Assembly (NCBI GenBank): GCA_036898135.1
Contig: CM072527.1
Location: 4,733,373-4,797,372, forward strand
Reading direction: 5' to 3'
DNA length: 64,000 bases
Source of the DNA: Oncomelania hupensis
Lineage: Eukaryota > Mollusca > Gastropoda > Littorinimorpha > Pomatiopsidae
Below are positions 1 through 10,561 of the stretch, piece by piece. Under the pieces are notes generated by a model that made no database searches, was not told the origin of the DNA, and worked only from the letters and a program-made list of their open reading frames with translations. The translations under genes were made by a program, and so were the position numbers. Within the stretch, counting starts at the first letter, position 1. Each line of letters starts with the position of its first letter.

Positions 1-36
1 CGTTGTTTTTTAAAATAATTAATTAATTTAATGTTT

Positions 37-167
37 CTATCCTATCCTATCCCGTAACTCAGAAGTCGTTGGGGCACCACAGATGATCGTTTAACCAGCG
101 TACTTCATCTTTCTCTGTCCGCGCAGTGTCAAGCCAGTGCATTCTCGAATTTTGTCCTCCCATTTTT
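37..167 (-). mobile_element. LINE copy A, 3' end only
   Basis: A short (TATCC)n tail is followed by the antisense LINE 3' end (GTAACTCAGAAGTCGTTGG, GATGATCGTTTAACCAGCG), shared with the copies at 4355, 50169 and 62312. It is 5'-truncated at about 167. Confidence 0.8.
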
Positions 168-175
168 TAAAAATT

Positions 176-265
176 AATGTTAGGCTACATTGTTTTAAAA
201 TAATTAATGATACGCTTTTTGAAATAATTTATTGATTGTTTTTAAAAAAAATAATTTTAAACCCC

Positions 266-311
<46 letters not shown>

Positions 312-1514
312 ACCCCCTCTTCCCCACCCCCTTCTCCATCTTCTCCATCCCCCCTCCCCCTCCCTCCCTTCTCTCCCTCCCTCTCTCCGATGTACTAAAC
401 TTCCCCCACCGTCTGCTCAAAGGGACAAACTTTAACCTGGTCGCTGCGACGTTTGAAAAACTTGACATTATCAGCAACAACTGGAGCCAAACTTTGGCAC
501 TTGTGAGGTCGAAAGGTGTAGATTTGTCTTGATTTTAGTTTTACCAAACCTATTTCCTAAGCCCCATTGTTATACCTTGGAGTTGGATGACCGGAGGGAA
601 GTGAAGGTGCGCGTTGGGTTGAGAGGGAAGATTAAGACTTTCTTGATATAAAGGGTGGGGAATATAAGGGGAGAGTGTGCGAATGACAGAGAGGTAGGGA
701 GAGAGAGGGGGAGGGATGTTTTCTAGTTTTGTCCTCGTTCTCGTTCCCGTACAATGTTGTCGTTTAGTCTTCCCACCACACCAGTACAGCCAGAGTTTCA
801 TTTCAAATGAAATCAATTCTTATTCACACATGATCACCCCCCTGTGTTGTTTCCAAGTTTCAAGTTTAATGCAGTTTTCCTATTCAAGCTGAAGAAGAGT
901 AGGATCTCTGCTTGCATCCTCCCCCGCCCCCTCACCCCTCCTTCCTCCAAAATGCTTCTCCTTCCCTTCTCTCCCCCCACTACATTTCTCTCTCTTTCTC
1001 CCCTTCTCATCGCCTTCTCCTCCTTCTTCCTCCACCACCGTACCCTCATTCACTTCTCCCTCCCTCCCCGCCTCCCCCCCTCCTTTCTTAAATCCCGACA
1101 TAGCAAACAAACCCTATTGAACTTTTGGCTGTTGCGTATCAGCTGAGCCATGGGAAGAGCGGAATTCAGGGAAATTCCCAGACCGCAGCAATCCCGTCTA
1201 CCGCCCTTCCAGACCAGTCGCACACACATTTCCATAACGATAGGCTCCACACACACCTGTCAACTGTCGGGCATTGATACAATACAATACAATTCAGTAC
1301 AATACCACACATCTTTATTAGCTCAAACAAGGAAATGTACACAAGCGCACATCATCATAATACAAATCAAAAGGCACATGTAATGACATACGTGTTAAAG
1401 AAACAACAATTACAATCAACCATTAGTAATCTAAAATCATAAAAGATATTCCAGTTATAAACGTATTCATGCAAGCAACTATCACCGCTTTAAAAACAAA
1501 ATTACATCTCCTCA
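176..1514. other. Intronic stretch, pyrimidine-rich, no gene seen
   Basis: It holds a (CT)n run, polypyrimidine tracts at 320-400 and 920-1090, and an imperfect (ATACA)n-like segment at 1275-1310 that may be the tail of a retroposon. No exon of the RasGAP gene was recognisable. Confidence 0.6.
271..310. repeat. (CT)n microsatellite
   Basis: About 40 bp of CT, continuing into a C/T-rich tract to ~390. Confidence 0.95.
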
Positions 1515-1744
1515 CTGCAACACATGCATACTACTACTATCACATGTCCCTATTATAATCACATATCACTTAACACATTCATTTTACTACTATCACAGCT
1601 TCCTATAACAATTACAATTCATCACTACAACACATTCATACTACTACTATCACATGTCCCTATTATAATCACATTTCATCACTTAACACATTCATACTAC
1701 TACTATCACAGCTTCCTATCACAATTACAATTCATCACTACAAC
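1515..1744. repeat. 110-bp tandem repeat (two half-units of ~55 bp), resuming at 3537-3602
   Basis: CACATTCATACTACTACTAT recurs at 1521 and 1631 with ~55-bp half-units between, alternating ...CATGTCCCTATTATAATCAC and ...CAGCTTCCTATCACAATTAC. Another partial unit lies at 3541-3602 beyond the inserted transposon. Confidence 0.8.
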
Positions 1745-3536
1745 CAAAGAACGTACAGCTTCACAAAGAAGGTGCATAACGCCACACCGCTATATAAAAA
1801 GTGATGACAGATGCGTTTGGCGCGCACCAAGCGGATGGTCTGAACGCTCGTTGCAAGGGACGTAATCCTCTGCTTAGCAATACGTAAACAAACCTTGCCG
1901 CAGGACTTTTTTTGAACCCTAAACATTATCCTTTTGTAGTAAAACGAACTCAAAAATGTTTTATTTATACAAGTAAATACTTTTTTTTAAATTCACATTA
2001 ATTACCAAAGCTGTTCGATTCATGATTTTATGCAGACCTATCACACAGTAACTGACCAGCAAAAAAGTGTGACATTAAAAACAAACACGGTGCTTGCCTT
2101 TATTATAGATTCATTAGTGCGCAACCACTTGGCAACAAACCTGTTAATTAATGCAATTATTCAGTATTACTGAATTGCTCTTGTTGTGCAGTTATTGCCT
2201 TGTTTCTCCTTTATATGAAAGTGTGAATCTGCCTATTAATTGAGTGCATGACTGCGTGTGTATTAATTTGTGCTGTAGGCCTACACATGCAACAGGGTTT
2301 TTTTTCTTCTGAGAAAGCTCGAGTGCATTTATAACTTTTGTCTGAACTTGTTATGAAATAACTTCATAATGCATTCCTGTGTAGCCTACTCAGGCCTGTA
2401 TGTGTGCAACTGTATAATAGGCATATTTGCCGAGAAAAAGAAATCGGTGACCATTCATATAATAAGACAGGGAAAAGAAATCAGTGACCAGACAGTTAAG
2501 AAGACGGACAAGCAAGTGAAAATGAACAAAAACAGTGCATTACTGAACTTGCATGTCATTTAATTGTATTACAATACAACATGCAACAAATTGAAACATA
2601 GCCATGTAAAGTGCCAAAGCACAAAAACATGCCCAGTTAATTGATAAGAATTTAGAGAAGCAATATGAATTATTAGGAAATCTACACACACACACACACA
2701 CACACTTGATTCTGAAGAAACATTTTGATTTTAATAATTCACTTCACTTTTAAGATTCCTACAAACTTGATATTAGTTTGTAAACTGTTTTTAATGTTTC
2801 AATTTCACATATACACGCATTCATCAAAAGGCCTTTCTTATAGAATTACTCAAGTTAAGACAGGGAGATAAACTAGAAACACTGAAGACGCAAAAAATAC
2901 ACAACAGTTGGAACGCAACACCAATTTACGTTTTGCTAATTTTATGGTTCTCTTCTTCCTCACATAAGATAATAGAATAATAATTAAAACGGAATTAAAA
3001 AAAAAACTATATTCAAGAAAACTATAAGTCTACTCTTAGTTATAGTAATAAAATAATAAGTATTAAGTAGCTGAACTTTAATATGAATTTATCTCTCTCT
3101 GAAACAACCCCGTTCCGGTCTGACAGACAATTACGTTTATGAAAATATGAAAACAATGTTACAAACTTAGTTTCAATATTATATTTTGAACAAGTAAATC
3201 ATAAAAATATAAATATTCAAATTACCGTGTCTGTCATGAACAGAATCCAGAATCACCACAGTGAAAAATAGAAATAGCATACACCACAATATTTTCGAGT
3301 CGCAAAGAATAGCATTCACTCTTTTTTTCACAGTCTATCTTTCATTCCAATTTTTCTATCCTAGCCCTACTTCATCCGCATGCTTGCAACCTCCCGCAGC
3401 TTCACACATGCTGTCCGCCATGTTATTAACACTAGCCGGCTAGCAAAGCTTCAGACCCCCAGCTTGGGGGCGCTGTACTCTCGATTTTGCACGCTTTTGA
3501 GTTATGCACCTTCTTTGTGAAGCTGTACGTTCTTTG
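1745..3536. mobile_element. 1.79-kb element with 36-bp perfect terminal inverted repeats
   Basis: The left end 1745-1780 (CAAAGAACGTACAGCTTCAC...) is the exact reverse complement of 3501-3536. CTACAAC flanks both sides (1738-1744 and 3537-3543), a 7-bp target duplication, and the 110-bp tandem array it interrupts resumes after the right copy. The interior is AT-rich with no transposase-sized frame, so it is non-autonomous. TIRs starting with CA and a 7-8 bp duplication would fit a P-type or hAT-type transposon, but the superfamily is not established. Confidence 0.88.
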
Positions 3537-3602
3537 CTACAACACATTCATACTACTATTATCACAGCTCCGTATCACAATAACATTTTATTACTTCCAC
3601 AA

Positions 3603-3685
3603 GTAAGCTGAAGTCTGGTGCTTAGAACCTCATCCACCACCTACGATCCACTAGGCTTGAGGGACTAAATTTATAAATTTTACTC

Positions 3686-3745
<60 letters not shown>

Positions 3746-4211
3746 GAACTGTTGAGGGAGTGTCAGACCATGCTGTGCAATGAATTTTTGGGGCCAATTT
3801 CCTGTGACCTTTCCTTGCTAAATGTCAACCAGCAATTATTGTCTTGTACTTCCCAGCTGCGGTCATTATTGTGATCTACCAATAAATATTTAGATATATA
3901 TATATTCTTTACTACGCACCCCTCACCCACAACCCCTTCCCCTCATCTGCCCTCCTTTACTATCTCTCTCCTTCCCCGCGCTCCCTTCCACTCGCTCTCT
4001 TTTGTTTTGATGATGGATGGAAGTACATATAGTCTTCATCATGCATCATGTATAAATAGAGAGACCCACAAAAGTTGACGCTGTATAAATCAGCATCTCG
4101 TCATCTCCATCACCCAAAGTGGGTGTAGACGTTAAACCTCAATATTCCACCACCACCGCCGTACTCTTCCTCCTCCTCCTCCTCCTCCTCCTCCTCATCA
4201 TCATCATCATT

Positions 4212-4264
<53 letters not shown>

Positions 4265-4354
4265 CCTCTTCCTCTTCCTCTTCATTATCATGTGCACACT
4301 TTTACCCTTTGAGTGGGCAGATTAGTGGGAAATATTTAAAGTAATCAATATCAC
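3603..4354. repeat. Simple-sequence-rich stretch: (GT)n(GA)n and (TCC)n(ATC)n
   Basis: (GT)n followed by (GA)n lies at 3690-3746, and (TCC)n then (ATC)n at about 4165-4290. GTGTAGACGTTAAACCTCAA at 4122-4141 resembles the end of a dispersed repeat also seen at 18884-18906. No gene seen. Confidence 0.8.
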
Positions 4355-4958
4355 ATCCTATCCTATCCTGTAACTCGAAAGTCGTTGGGGAACCACAGAT
4401 GATCATTTAACCAGCGTACTCCATCTTTCTCTGTCCTCAGCAACCCTCATGGCTTCTCGCTCAGTGTCAAGCCAGTACATTCTCGAATGTTGTCCTCCCA
4501 CCTCTTTTTCTGTCGCCCTCTTCTTCTGCCTCTTGCACCGTGCCTTCCAGAATGGTCTTTGCATGGCCATGGCCATACCATTGGAGTTTCCGTTTCTTCA
4601 CCACTGTGAGCATGTTATCGTGTTTTCCAATGGCTTGTGTGATGGTCTGTCGGACTTCGTCGTTGATGATGTGCTTGGTACACGAAATGCGCAGAAGTCT
4701 TCTGCTTTGTATTCGTTGTAGGTCTGCTGTGAGGGTCCATGTTTCGCAAGAGTATAGGAAGATGGAGATGACAAGGGAGCGCAGCAACTTTACCTTGAAG
4801 GTCAGACCGATGGCCCTGTCTTTCCAAATGGGATTCAACCTTATCATGGCAGCAGTTGTTTGTGCTATCCTGGAGAGGACTCCCTGTCGGAACCCATTGT
4901 CTGATACAATGGCTCTTAATTATTTGAAGCTATGCACTATGTTGAGGGATTGACCTTG
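4355..4958 (-). mobile_element. LINE copy B, 3' part (interrupted by LTR element copy 1)
   Basis: Read on the minus strand it encodes the C-terminal region of a LINE endonuclease-reverse transcriptase (LLRSLVISIFLYSCETWTLT, RRKLQ/RWYGH) and ends in a (GGATA)n-type tail. It continues at 10562 with no loss, across the 5-bp target duplication of the LTR element. Frames are degenerate. Confidence 0.85.
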
Positions 4959-5593
4959 TGTTACGTTGAAACGAACGAAAGTGTGTCTAAAGCGCGCACG
5001 ATAGATCTAATCGTTTCGTTTTGCAAAGTATTCAATAATGGAGTTTATTTACCTTTGATTTGAGTTGGCACTGTTGTTAGGAGAGGCTTTGTATAACGTT
5101 GATAATTTGCGTTAGTCGATATTATTTGAGAATCTTCTGGATATGCGTGTTTACTCTTGATAGAATTTTCCCGATGGATATCGAAGGTCGTGAATGTTCC
5201 CGGAAGTAGAGAAAATGTGTATTGACGTAAGTCAGTGATGACGATCTTTAGTTCGATTGGTGGCAGTACGTCATTTCTACCGTATTCGAAATCTTTCCGG
5301 AAAAGAGAGAGGTTATTTAATCGTGTGCCGAGATTGTTGTTGAGATAGTAAAGTTGTTGATAGTGATTTGGAAAGTTGCTGTGAAAGTTGTTGAGTTGAA
5401 TTGAGAATTGTATGCAGTTGTTGATGTGTGCTGAATAAAAGTGGAAAACTTCATACGTCGACTTTGTGAATTGTATGCTGTTTGGACGGGCTGTGTGAAT
5501 AAACGAATCTGAGTTACACAACTATCAGGAATTCAAGCATCGGGGCTGAATCAGATACTGATAGAAAACACCATCATCAAACAGAGTGTAACA
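4959..5593 (+). repeat. 5' LTR of copy 1
   Basis: It runs from TGTTACG to GTGTAACA, 635 bp, and carries AATAAA at 5434-5439. It is near-identical to 9922-10556. About 475 bp of the reverse strand is open in all LTR copies except one frameshifted copy, most likely by chance. Confidence 0.95.
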
Positions 5594-6128
5594 TTTTGGG
5601 GGTCAAGCCGCGATTCACGCCATAGCCAAGGGTTCAACTGCTACAACAAGCGAGTCAACGTTACGAGAGGCAGTCATCGAGGGTAGCCGCCAACGAGTTG
5701 CGTCGAGAGGGGCCAACATACTGGGACTACATCACCGATAGGTTCGGGTTGACTGCAAGGGCGTGTAGTCGCTGAAGAGTTGCTTCGTGAGCGAACAACA
5801 GATCGGGACTACGTGGCTACCGTAAGACTACGTCGAGGGACAGTCTCGGAGCTACATCGCCAGTATTACAGCGAGCGTCGAGCGGACGTCGCGTCTACTT
5901 CAGCACAGGAGCGTGTACATCAACATCAGCGTGGTGCAGCGTCGCATACGACGAGGACAGCGGGGCCTGCGTCAGCGAAAGCGACTAGTGACAAGCATCA
6001 GCGCTACTGCAGAAAGCGTGCTGTTCTAGAACAGTCTAGAAAGGTACAGCACAGTCAAGAACTTTCCAGAAAAAAAGAACTCTACAGTCAAGAACTTTCT
6101 AGAAAAAGAACTTTCCAGAAGCATCAAG
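5594..6128 (+). other. Leader of LTR element copy 1, with possible primer-binding site
   Basis: TGGGGGTCAAGCC begins at 5597, four bases inside the LTR, the usual place and TGG start of a tRNA primer-binding site; I could not assign the tRNA. A reading frame of 118 codons (5780-6136) runs through the leader and overlaps the gag ATG in another frame. Confidence 0.5.
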
Positions 6129-9100
6129 ATGGCTGACTTCTGGCAGAAAGGGGTTGAACTAAATCTAAAAGGCAAACAGCTGACGGAGTACGTCAAATGC
6201 CAGGAGAGAATATTGCGTGAAGAAAGAGAAGAACAGCGAAGGCGCGAAGAAAGAGAATTAGAAGAGAAGCGTCTAGAAAAAGAAGAGCAGCGTCGCCGAG
6301 AAGAAAGAGAAGAGCGGCGTCAAGAAAGAGAAGAGCAGCGGCAAGAAAGAGAAGCTGAGCGTCAGCACCAACTAGAGTTGGCGCGCATCCAGCAACAGCA
6401 GCGTGCGCCACAAGTTATCAGTGACTTCAAGGCTCCAAAATTGCCAGTGTTCGTCGACGAAAAGGACCAGATCGACAGCTATCTAGCGAGGTTTGAAAGG
6501 TTCGCCGAAAGCGCTAAATGGCAACGTCAAGACTGGGCGATCATACTCAGCGCACTACTGACGGGGAAGGCGCTCGATGTCTACAGTAGACTGTCGAATA
6601 ATGACGCCAAAGACTACGACGTTTTGAAAGCGGCCCTATTGCAGTGCTACAACTTTACAGAAAAGGGCTACCGTCAACGCTTTCGTGAATGCCGGCCTTT
6701 GTCAGACGAGACACCAAAGCAATTTGTGGAGCGCCTGTCATCATACCTACACAAGTGGGTGGAATTATCAGGCAAAGGGAAGACTTACGAGAGTCTCCAT
6801 GAGCTGATCGTGAGGGAACAATTACTCAACGCCTGTCCTAAGGACCTTGCGATCCACTTGGAAATACAAAAGTTGCAGACGCTAAAAGACGTTGCTGAGG
6901 CTGCTGAAAGATATCTCATCGCTCATGAGAAAACGTTGGGGCCACCCAGCGCGACGAAACACTTTCAGAAGACGGCAAGCCATGGGAACCAGGTCCAGGG
7001 GAGCCAGACGAGCCAGAGACACACTGACTCCACGCCACCTTCCAGGGAAGGGCACTCGAGAGGATGTTTTATCTGCAACGCTACAGACCACAGAGCTGCC
7101 AACTGTCCTCAAAACAGAAATAGCGGACGGCAGAGCAATACGGACAACGCAGCGGCGGGCAACCGACAGAGACGTTTTTCCAATCAACGGCAAACCAGTA
7201 GATCTGACCATCAAGTGTGCGGCGGGAGCGTCATTCTTCCGAGTGAGACCGAGCGCACAGCTACCCCTGCGGACGTGCAAGAGTGCATGACCGATGGCCA
7301 ACTTCTCCTTGCCAACGGAAAATCCATCCCCGTCGTCGCCAGCGCAGCTGTGACCGTCCAGAACATGCCAGTTTCAAAGGGACGCGTCGGAAACCATGAA
7401 GTGACTGTCTTAAGAGACTCTGGCTGCAGTGGGGTCATCGTCAAAGAAGACCTAATCGCTAAAGAACAGTTCACTGGCGATTTTAAATGGACACTCATGG
7501 CCGACAGCAAATGTGTGAGAGCGCCAGTTGCGAAGATTCAAGTCAGCACTCCTTTCTACATAGGCGAAGTCGAAGCGGTTTGCCTGAAGAAGCCGCTGTA
7601 TGATTTGATGATCGGGAATATCGACGGCGCGAGACGACCCGACGACCCCGATCCAGAATGGAGTCCTGCCTCAACCCAACACGTCGAAGTTGTGGAGGAG
7701 GATCCATTGCCGTTTCCCGATGGAGACCTTACAGAGCTGCTACGGGACAATGTGGTTACTCCGGCTCAGCCCTGCCGACCAGAGATCGTCAGTGCTGTTA
7801 CTACCAGGGCCCAGGCCAAGAGAGACAAGATGTCTACGCCACTGAAGGTCGCCGACAACTCCAAAGCTGCCATCGTGGACAGAGATAAGCTGATCCAGCT
7901 CCAGGAAGCTGATAGCACTTTAAACAAGTACAGGAACCGCCAAGACCACGTGACCAAGGGCAATGGCACGGTCTATTTTGAGGTGAAGGCCAAGATCCTG
8001 TACAGAATCTTCCAGCACCCGAGGGTCAACGGAGGTAAACCACTACGTCAAGTACTGGTACCATTACCCTTAAGGCGCCAGGTGATGGAAGTAGCGCATG
8101 ACTCAATTATGGGAGGTCACCTAGGCATCAGGAAGACGTCAGACAGAATCCAGGCGGTGTTCTACTGGCCAGGGCTTCATGCGGACGTCAGCCGTTTCTG
8201 CCGATCATGTGACATTTGCCAGAAGACCATACCTCGAGGAAGGGTCCCGAAAGTGCCTATGCAGAGGATGCCTCTGATCGACCGACCTTTCAAGAGGGTG
8301 GCCTTAGACTTAATCGGCGAAATAAGACCTCCGAGTGAAGAAGGTCATCGGTGGGTACTGACTTTAGTGGACTATGCGACTCGGTACCCAGAAGCAGTGC
8401 CACTGAAGAAGATTGACACTGAAACTGTGGCAGAGGCACTGGTGGACATGTTCAGTAGACTTGGAGTGCCTGAAGAAATTCTGACAGACCTCGGGACGCA
8501 GTTCGTCTCTGACTGCATGAAGGAGGTCAACAGACTGCTGAGCATCCGGCATTTAACTACGACACCCTACCATCCAATGTGCAACGGGCTGGTCGAAAAG
8601 TTCAATGCTACGCTGAAGTCCACCCTGAAGAAACTGTGCAGCGAGCAGCCCAGACAATGGCATCGCTATATCAACGCCTTACTTTTCGCCTACAGAGAAG
8701 TACCGCAGGAGTCCACCGGCTTTTCTCCGTTCGAGCTGCTGTACGGAAGAACCATCCGAGGGCCGATGCACATCCTAAAAGAACTGTGGACGAAAGAAGT
8801 AGACACCCCAGAGGTGAAGAACAGCTACCAGTACGTGTTTGAGCTACGAGAGAAGCTGGAGCAGACTCTCGAGATAGCCAGAGAAAACCTGAAGAAATCC
8901 CAGGACTGTGGAAAGCACTACTATGATCGTAGGGCTGTGAACAGGAAGTTTAAGCCTGGCAACAAAGTGCTGGTGCTGCTACCTACTGATCATAATAAGT
9001 TGCTGATGCAGTGGAAAGGCCCGTACGAAGTGGAGACCGTGGTGGGAATCAACGATTACAAGGTGAAGGTCGGCCAGCATTCCAAGGTATACCACGCCAA

Positions 9101-9593
9101 CCTCCTTAAGCTGTACGTGGAAAGGCCATCAGAGACTGTGCATGTGGCAACAGCAGCTGAGATCGACAACGGCTTTGACAGCGAAGAACTGTTGGAACTG
9201 GGAGACTTCCACAGCAAAGAAGGCATCGATGATGTTAAGCTAGGACCGAGCTTGACGGAAGGTCAAACGTTGGAGCTCGAGGACCTTATGGGCGAGTTTC
9301 CCCCTAACTTCAGTGATGTCCCAGGCCCTACGACTTTGGTCGAACATGAAGTCCACACCCAGACCTTGAGGGAGCAGTTCCACCGTCCCGCAGAAGCCAA
9401 CCTGACCGTGAGACCCAGCGAATGCATCCTGGGAGCTGACAACGTCGACTGCGTCGGACATCCGATGGAAGAAGGAGACAACGGTGGACACACTGATTCC
9501 AGGGAAGCCCACGTGATCATCGTCTTTGACCCTGGGCCGATGACGACCGCAACTGACGAGGGCGTCGATTCCTTGCGAACGAGAGAACATTGA
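6129..9593 (+). CDS. gag-protease-integrase polyprotein of LTR element copy 1 (RT and RNase H lost)
   Basis: The 1154-codon frame is intact. Residues ~25-90 are a charged Glu/Arg coiled coil, ~100-260 the gag core (DQIDSYLARFERFAE). ~312-325 is a CX2CX4HX4C zinc knuckle (CFICNATDHRAANC), and ~429 an LRDSGCSG retropepsin site. ~655-700 is the integrase HHCC zinc-binding region. ~727, 787 and 823 are the integrase triad D-59-D-35-E, all present. GPYEV and YHANLLKLYVER form the GPY/F region. Then come the RT-leading linker (GEFPPNFSDVPG) and a jump to the RT C-terminal remnant (EANLTVRPSE). RT palm with the YxDD site and RNase H are absent. The product could still make capsid and integrase but would need RT from another element. 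Confidence 0.92.
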   Translation: MADFWQKGVELNLKGKQLTEYVKCQERILREEREEQRRREERELEEKRLEKEEQRRREEREERRQEREEQRQEREAERQHQLELARIQQQQRAPQVISDFKAPKLPVFVDEKDQIDSYLARFERFAESAKWQRQDWAIILSALLTGKALDVYSRLSNNDAKDYDVLKAALLQCYNFTEKGYRQRFRECRPLSDETPKQFVERLSSYLHKWVELSGKGKTYESLHELIVREQLLNACPKDLAIHLEIQKLQTLKDVAEAAERYLIAHEKTLGPPSATKHFQKTASHGNQVQGSQTSQRHTDSTPPSREGHSRGCFICNATDHRAANCPQNRNSGRQSNTDNAAAGNRQRRFSNQRQTSRSDHQVCGGSVILPSETERTATPADVQECMTDGQLLLANGKSIPVVASAAVTVQNMPVSKGRVGNHEVTVLRDSGCSGVIVKEDLIAKEQFTGDFKWTLMADSKCVRAPVAKIQVSTPFYIGEVEAVCLKKPLYDLMIGNIDGARRPDDPDPEWSPASTQHVEVVEEDPLPFPDGDLTELLRDNVVTPAQPCRPEIVSAVTTRAQAKRDKMSTPLKVADNSKAAIVDRDKLIQLQEADSTLNKYRNRQDHVTKGNGTVYFEVKAKILYRIFQHPRVNGGKPLRQVLVPLPLRRQVMEVAHDSIMGGHLGIRKTSDRIQAVFYWPGLHADVSRFCRSCDICQKTIPRGRVPKVPMQRMPLIDRPFKRVALDLIGEIRPPSEEGHRWVLTLVDYATRYPEAVPLKKIDTETVAEALVDMFSRLGVPEEILTDLGTQFVSDCMKEVNRLLSIRHLTTTPYHPMCNGLVEKFNATLKSTLKKLCSEQPRQWHRYINALLFAYREVPQESTGFSPFELLYGRTIRGPMHILKELWTKEVDTPEVKNSYQYVFELREKLEQTLEIARENLKKSQDCGKHYYDRRAVNRKFKPGNKVLVLLPTDHNKLLMQWKGPYEVETVVGINDYKVKVGQHSKVYHANLLKLYVERPSETVHVATAAEIDNGFDSEELLELGDFHSKEGIDDVKLGPSLTEGQTLELEDLMGEFPPNFSDVPGPTTLVEHEVHTQTLREQFHRPAEANLTVRPSECILGADNVDCVGHPMEEGDNGGHTDSREAHVIIVFDPGPMTTATDEGVDSLRTREH

Positions 9594-9921
9594 CTGTGTG
9601 GATGAACTAAGAATATTGGTAATGACAGACTTGAAAATGAAAAACGTTGACTGGGTAAATGATCTGTGAACATTGACTGTATCCAGAAAGACTTGCAGAT
9701 GAGAAACATTGACCGTGTAGATAAACTGTGATCATTGACAATATCCAGGCGGATTTGAAGATGAAAACCATTGACTCTGTGTGAATGAGCTGAGAACGTT
9801 GATAGTGTTCAGACAGGCTGAGATAAGTCTTAAATTAGTTTCAATTGTGGACTTTGTTTGTGCATTACGTTTCAACGTTGTTGAAAGAAATTGGGTAAAT
9901 TTCTTCTTGAGTGGGGGGTTA
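9590..9921 (+). repeat. Degenerate ~60-bp tandem repeats and polypurine tract before the 3' LTR of copy 1
   Basis: About four imperfect units share ATTGAC..., GATGAACT/TAAACTGTG and ...ACTTG-AGATGAAAA, at roughly 9590, 9648, 9709 and 9770. The stretch GAGTGGGGGG at 9909-9918 just before the LTR is the likely polypurine tract. The units occupy the place where RNase H would be expected. Confidence 0.75.
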
Positions 9922-10556
9922 TGTTACGTTGAAACGAACGAAAGTGTGTCTAAAGCGCGCACGATAGATCTAATCGTTTCGTTTTGCAAAGTATTCAATA
10001 ATGGAGTTTATTTACCTTTGATTTGAGTTGGCACTGTTGTTAGGAGAGGCTTTGTATAACGTTGATAATTTGCGTTAGTCGATATTATTTGAGAATCTTC
10101 TGGATATGCGTGTTTACTCTTGATAGAATTTTCCCGATGGATATCGAAGGTCGTGAATGTTCCCGGAAGTAGAGAAAATGTGTATTGACGTAAGTCAGTG
10201 ATGACGATCTTTAGTTCGATTGGTGGCAGTACGTCATTTCTACCGTATTCGAAATCTTTCCGGAAAAGAGAGAGGTTATTTAATCGTGTGCCGAGATTGT
10301 TGTTGAGATAGTAAAGTTGTTGATAGTGATTTGGAAAGTTGCTGTGAAAGTTGTTGAGTTGAATTGAGAATTGTATGCAGTTGTTGATGTGTGCTGAATA
10401 AAAGTGGAAAACTTCATACGTCGACTTTGTGAATTGTATGCTGTTTGGACGGGCTGTGTGAATAAACGAATCTGAGTTACACAACTATCAGGAATTCAAG
10501 CATCGGGGCTGAATCAGATACTGATAGAAAACACCAACATCAAACTGAGTGTAACA
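9922..10556 (+). repeat. 3' LTR of copy 1
   Basis: It is 635 bp long and nearly identical to 4959-5593; I saw differences only near the 3' end (CATCATCAAACAGAG versus CAACATCAAACTGAG). The target duplication CCTTG follows directly. Confidence 0.95.
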
Positions 10557-10561
10557 CCTTG

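Larger units (their letters stand above)
4959..10556 (+). mobile_element. LTR retrotransposon copy 1 (Ty3-type, integrase before RT, RT/RNase H deleted)
   Basis: This complete 5598-bp insertion has two 635-bp LTRs (TGTTA...TAACA) and a perfect 5-bp target duplication CCTTG at 4954-4958 and 10557-10561. It carries gag, zinc knuckle, aspartic protease and integrase in one frame. An RT N-terminal linker follows integrase, and only a remnant of the RT C-terminus is left. Having integrase upstream of RT is known in the Gmr1-like group of Ty3 elements. The LTRs differ at only a couple of positions that I could see, so the insertion is young. It sits inside an antisense LINE, whose halves rejoin across it. 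Confidence 0.93.

Noticed and set aside
5045..5521. 158-164-codon minus-strand frame in every LTR
   Set aside because: It lies wholly within the LTR, antisense to the element, matches no protein I know, and one LTR copy is frameshifted. Shared recent ancestry explains its presence in the others.
9240..9709. Minus-strand frames of 116-148 codons at the 3' end of the LTR element
   Set aside because: They overlap the integrase/RT-remnant frame and the non-coding tail antisense and have no recognisable content.
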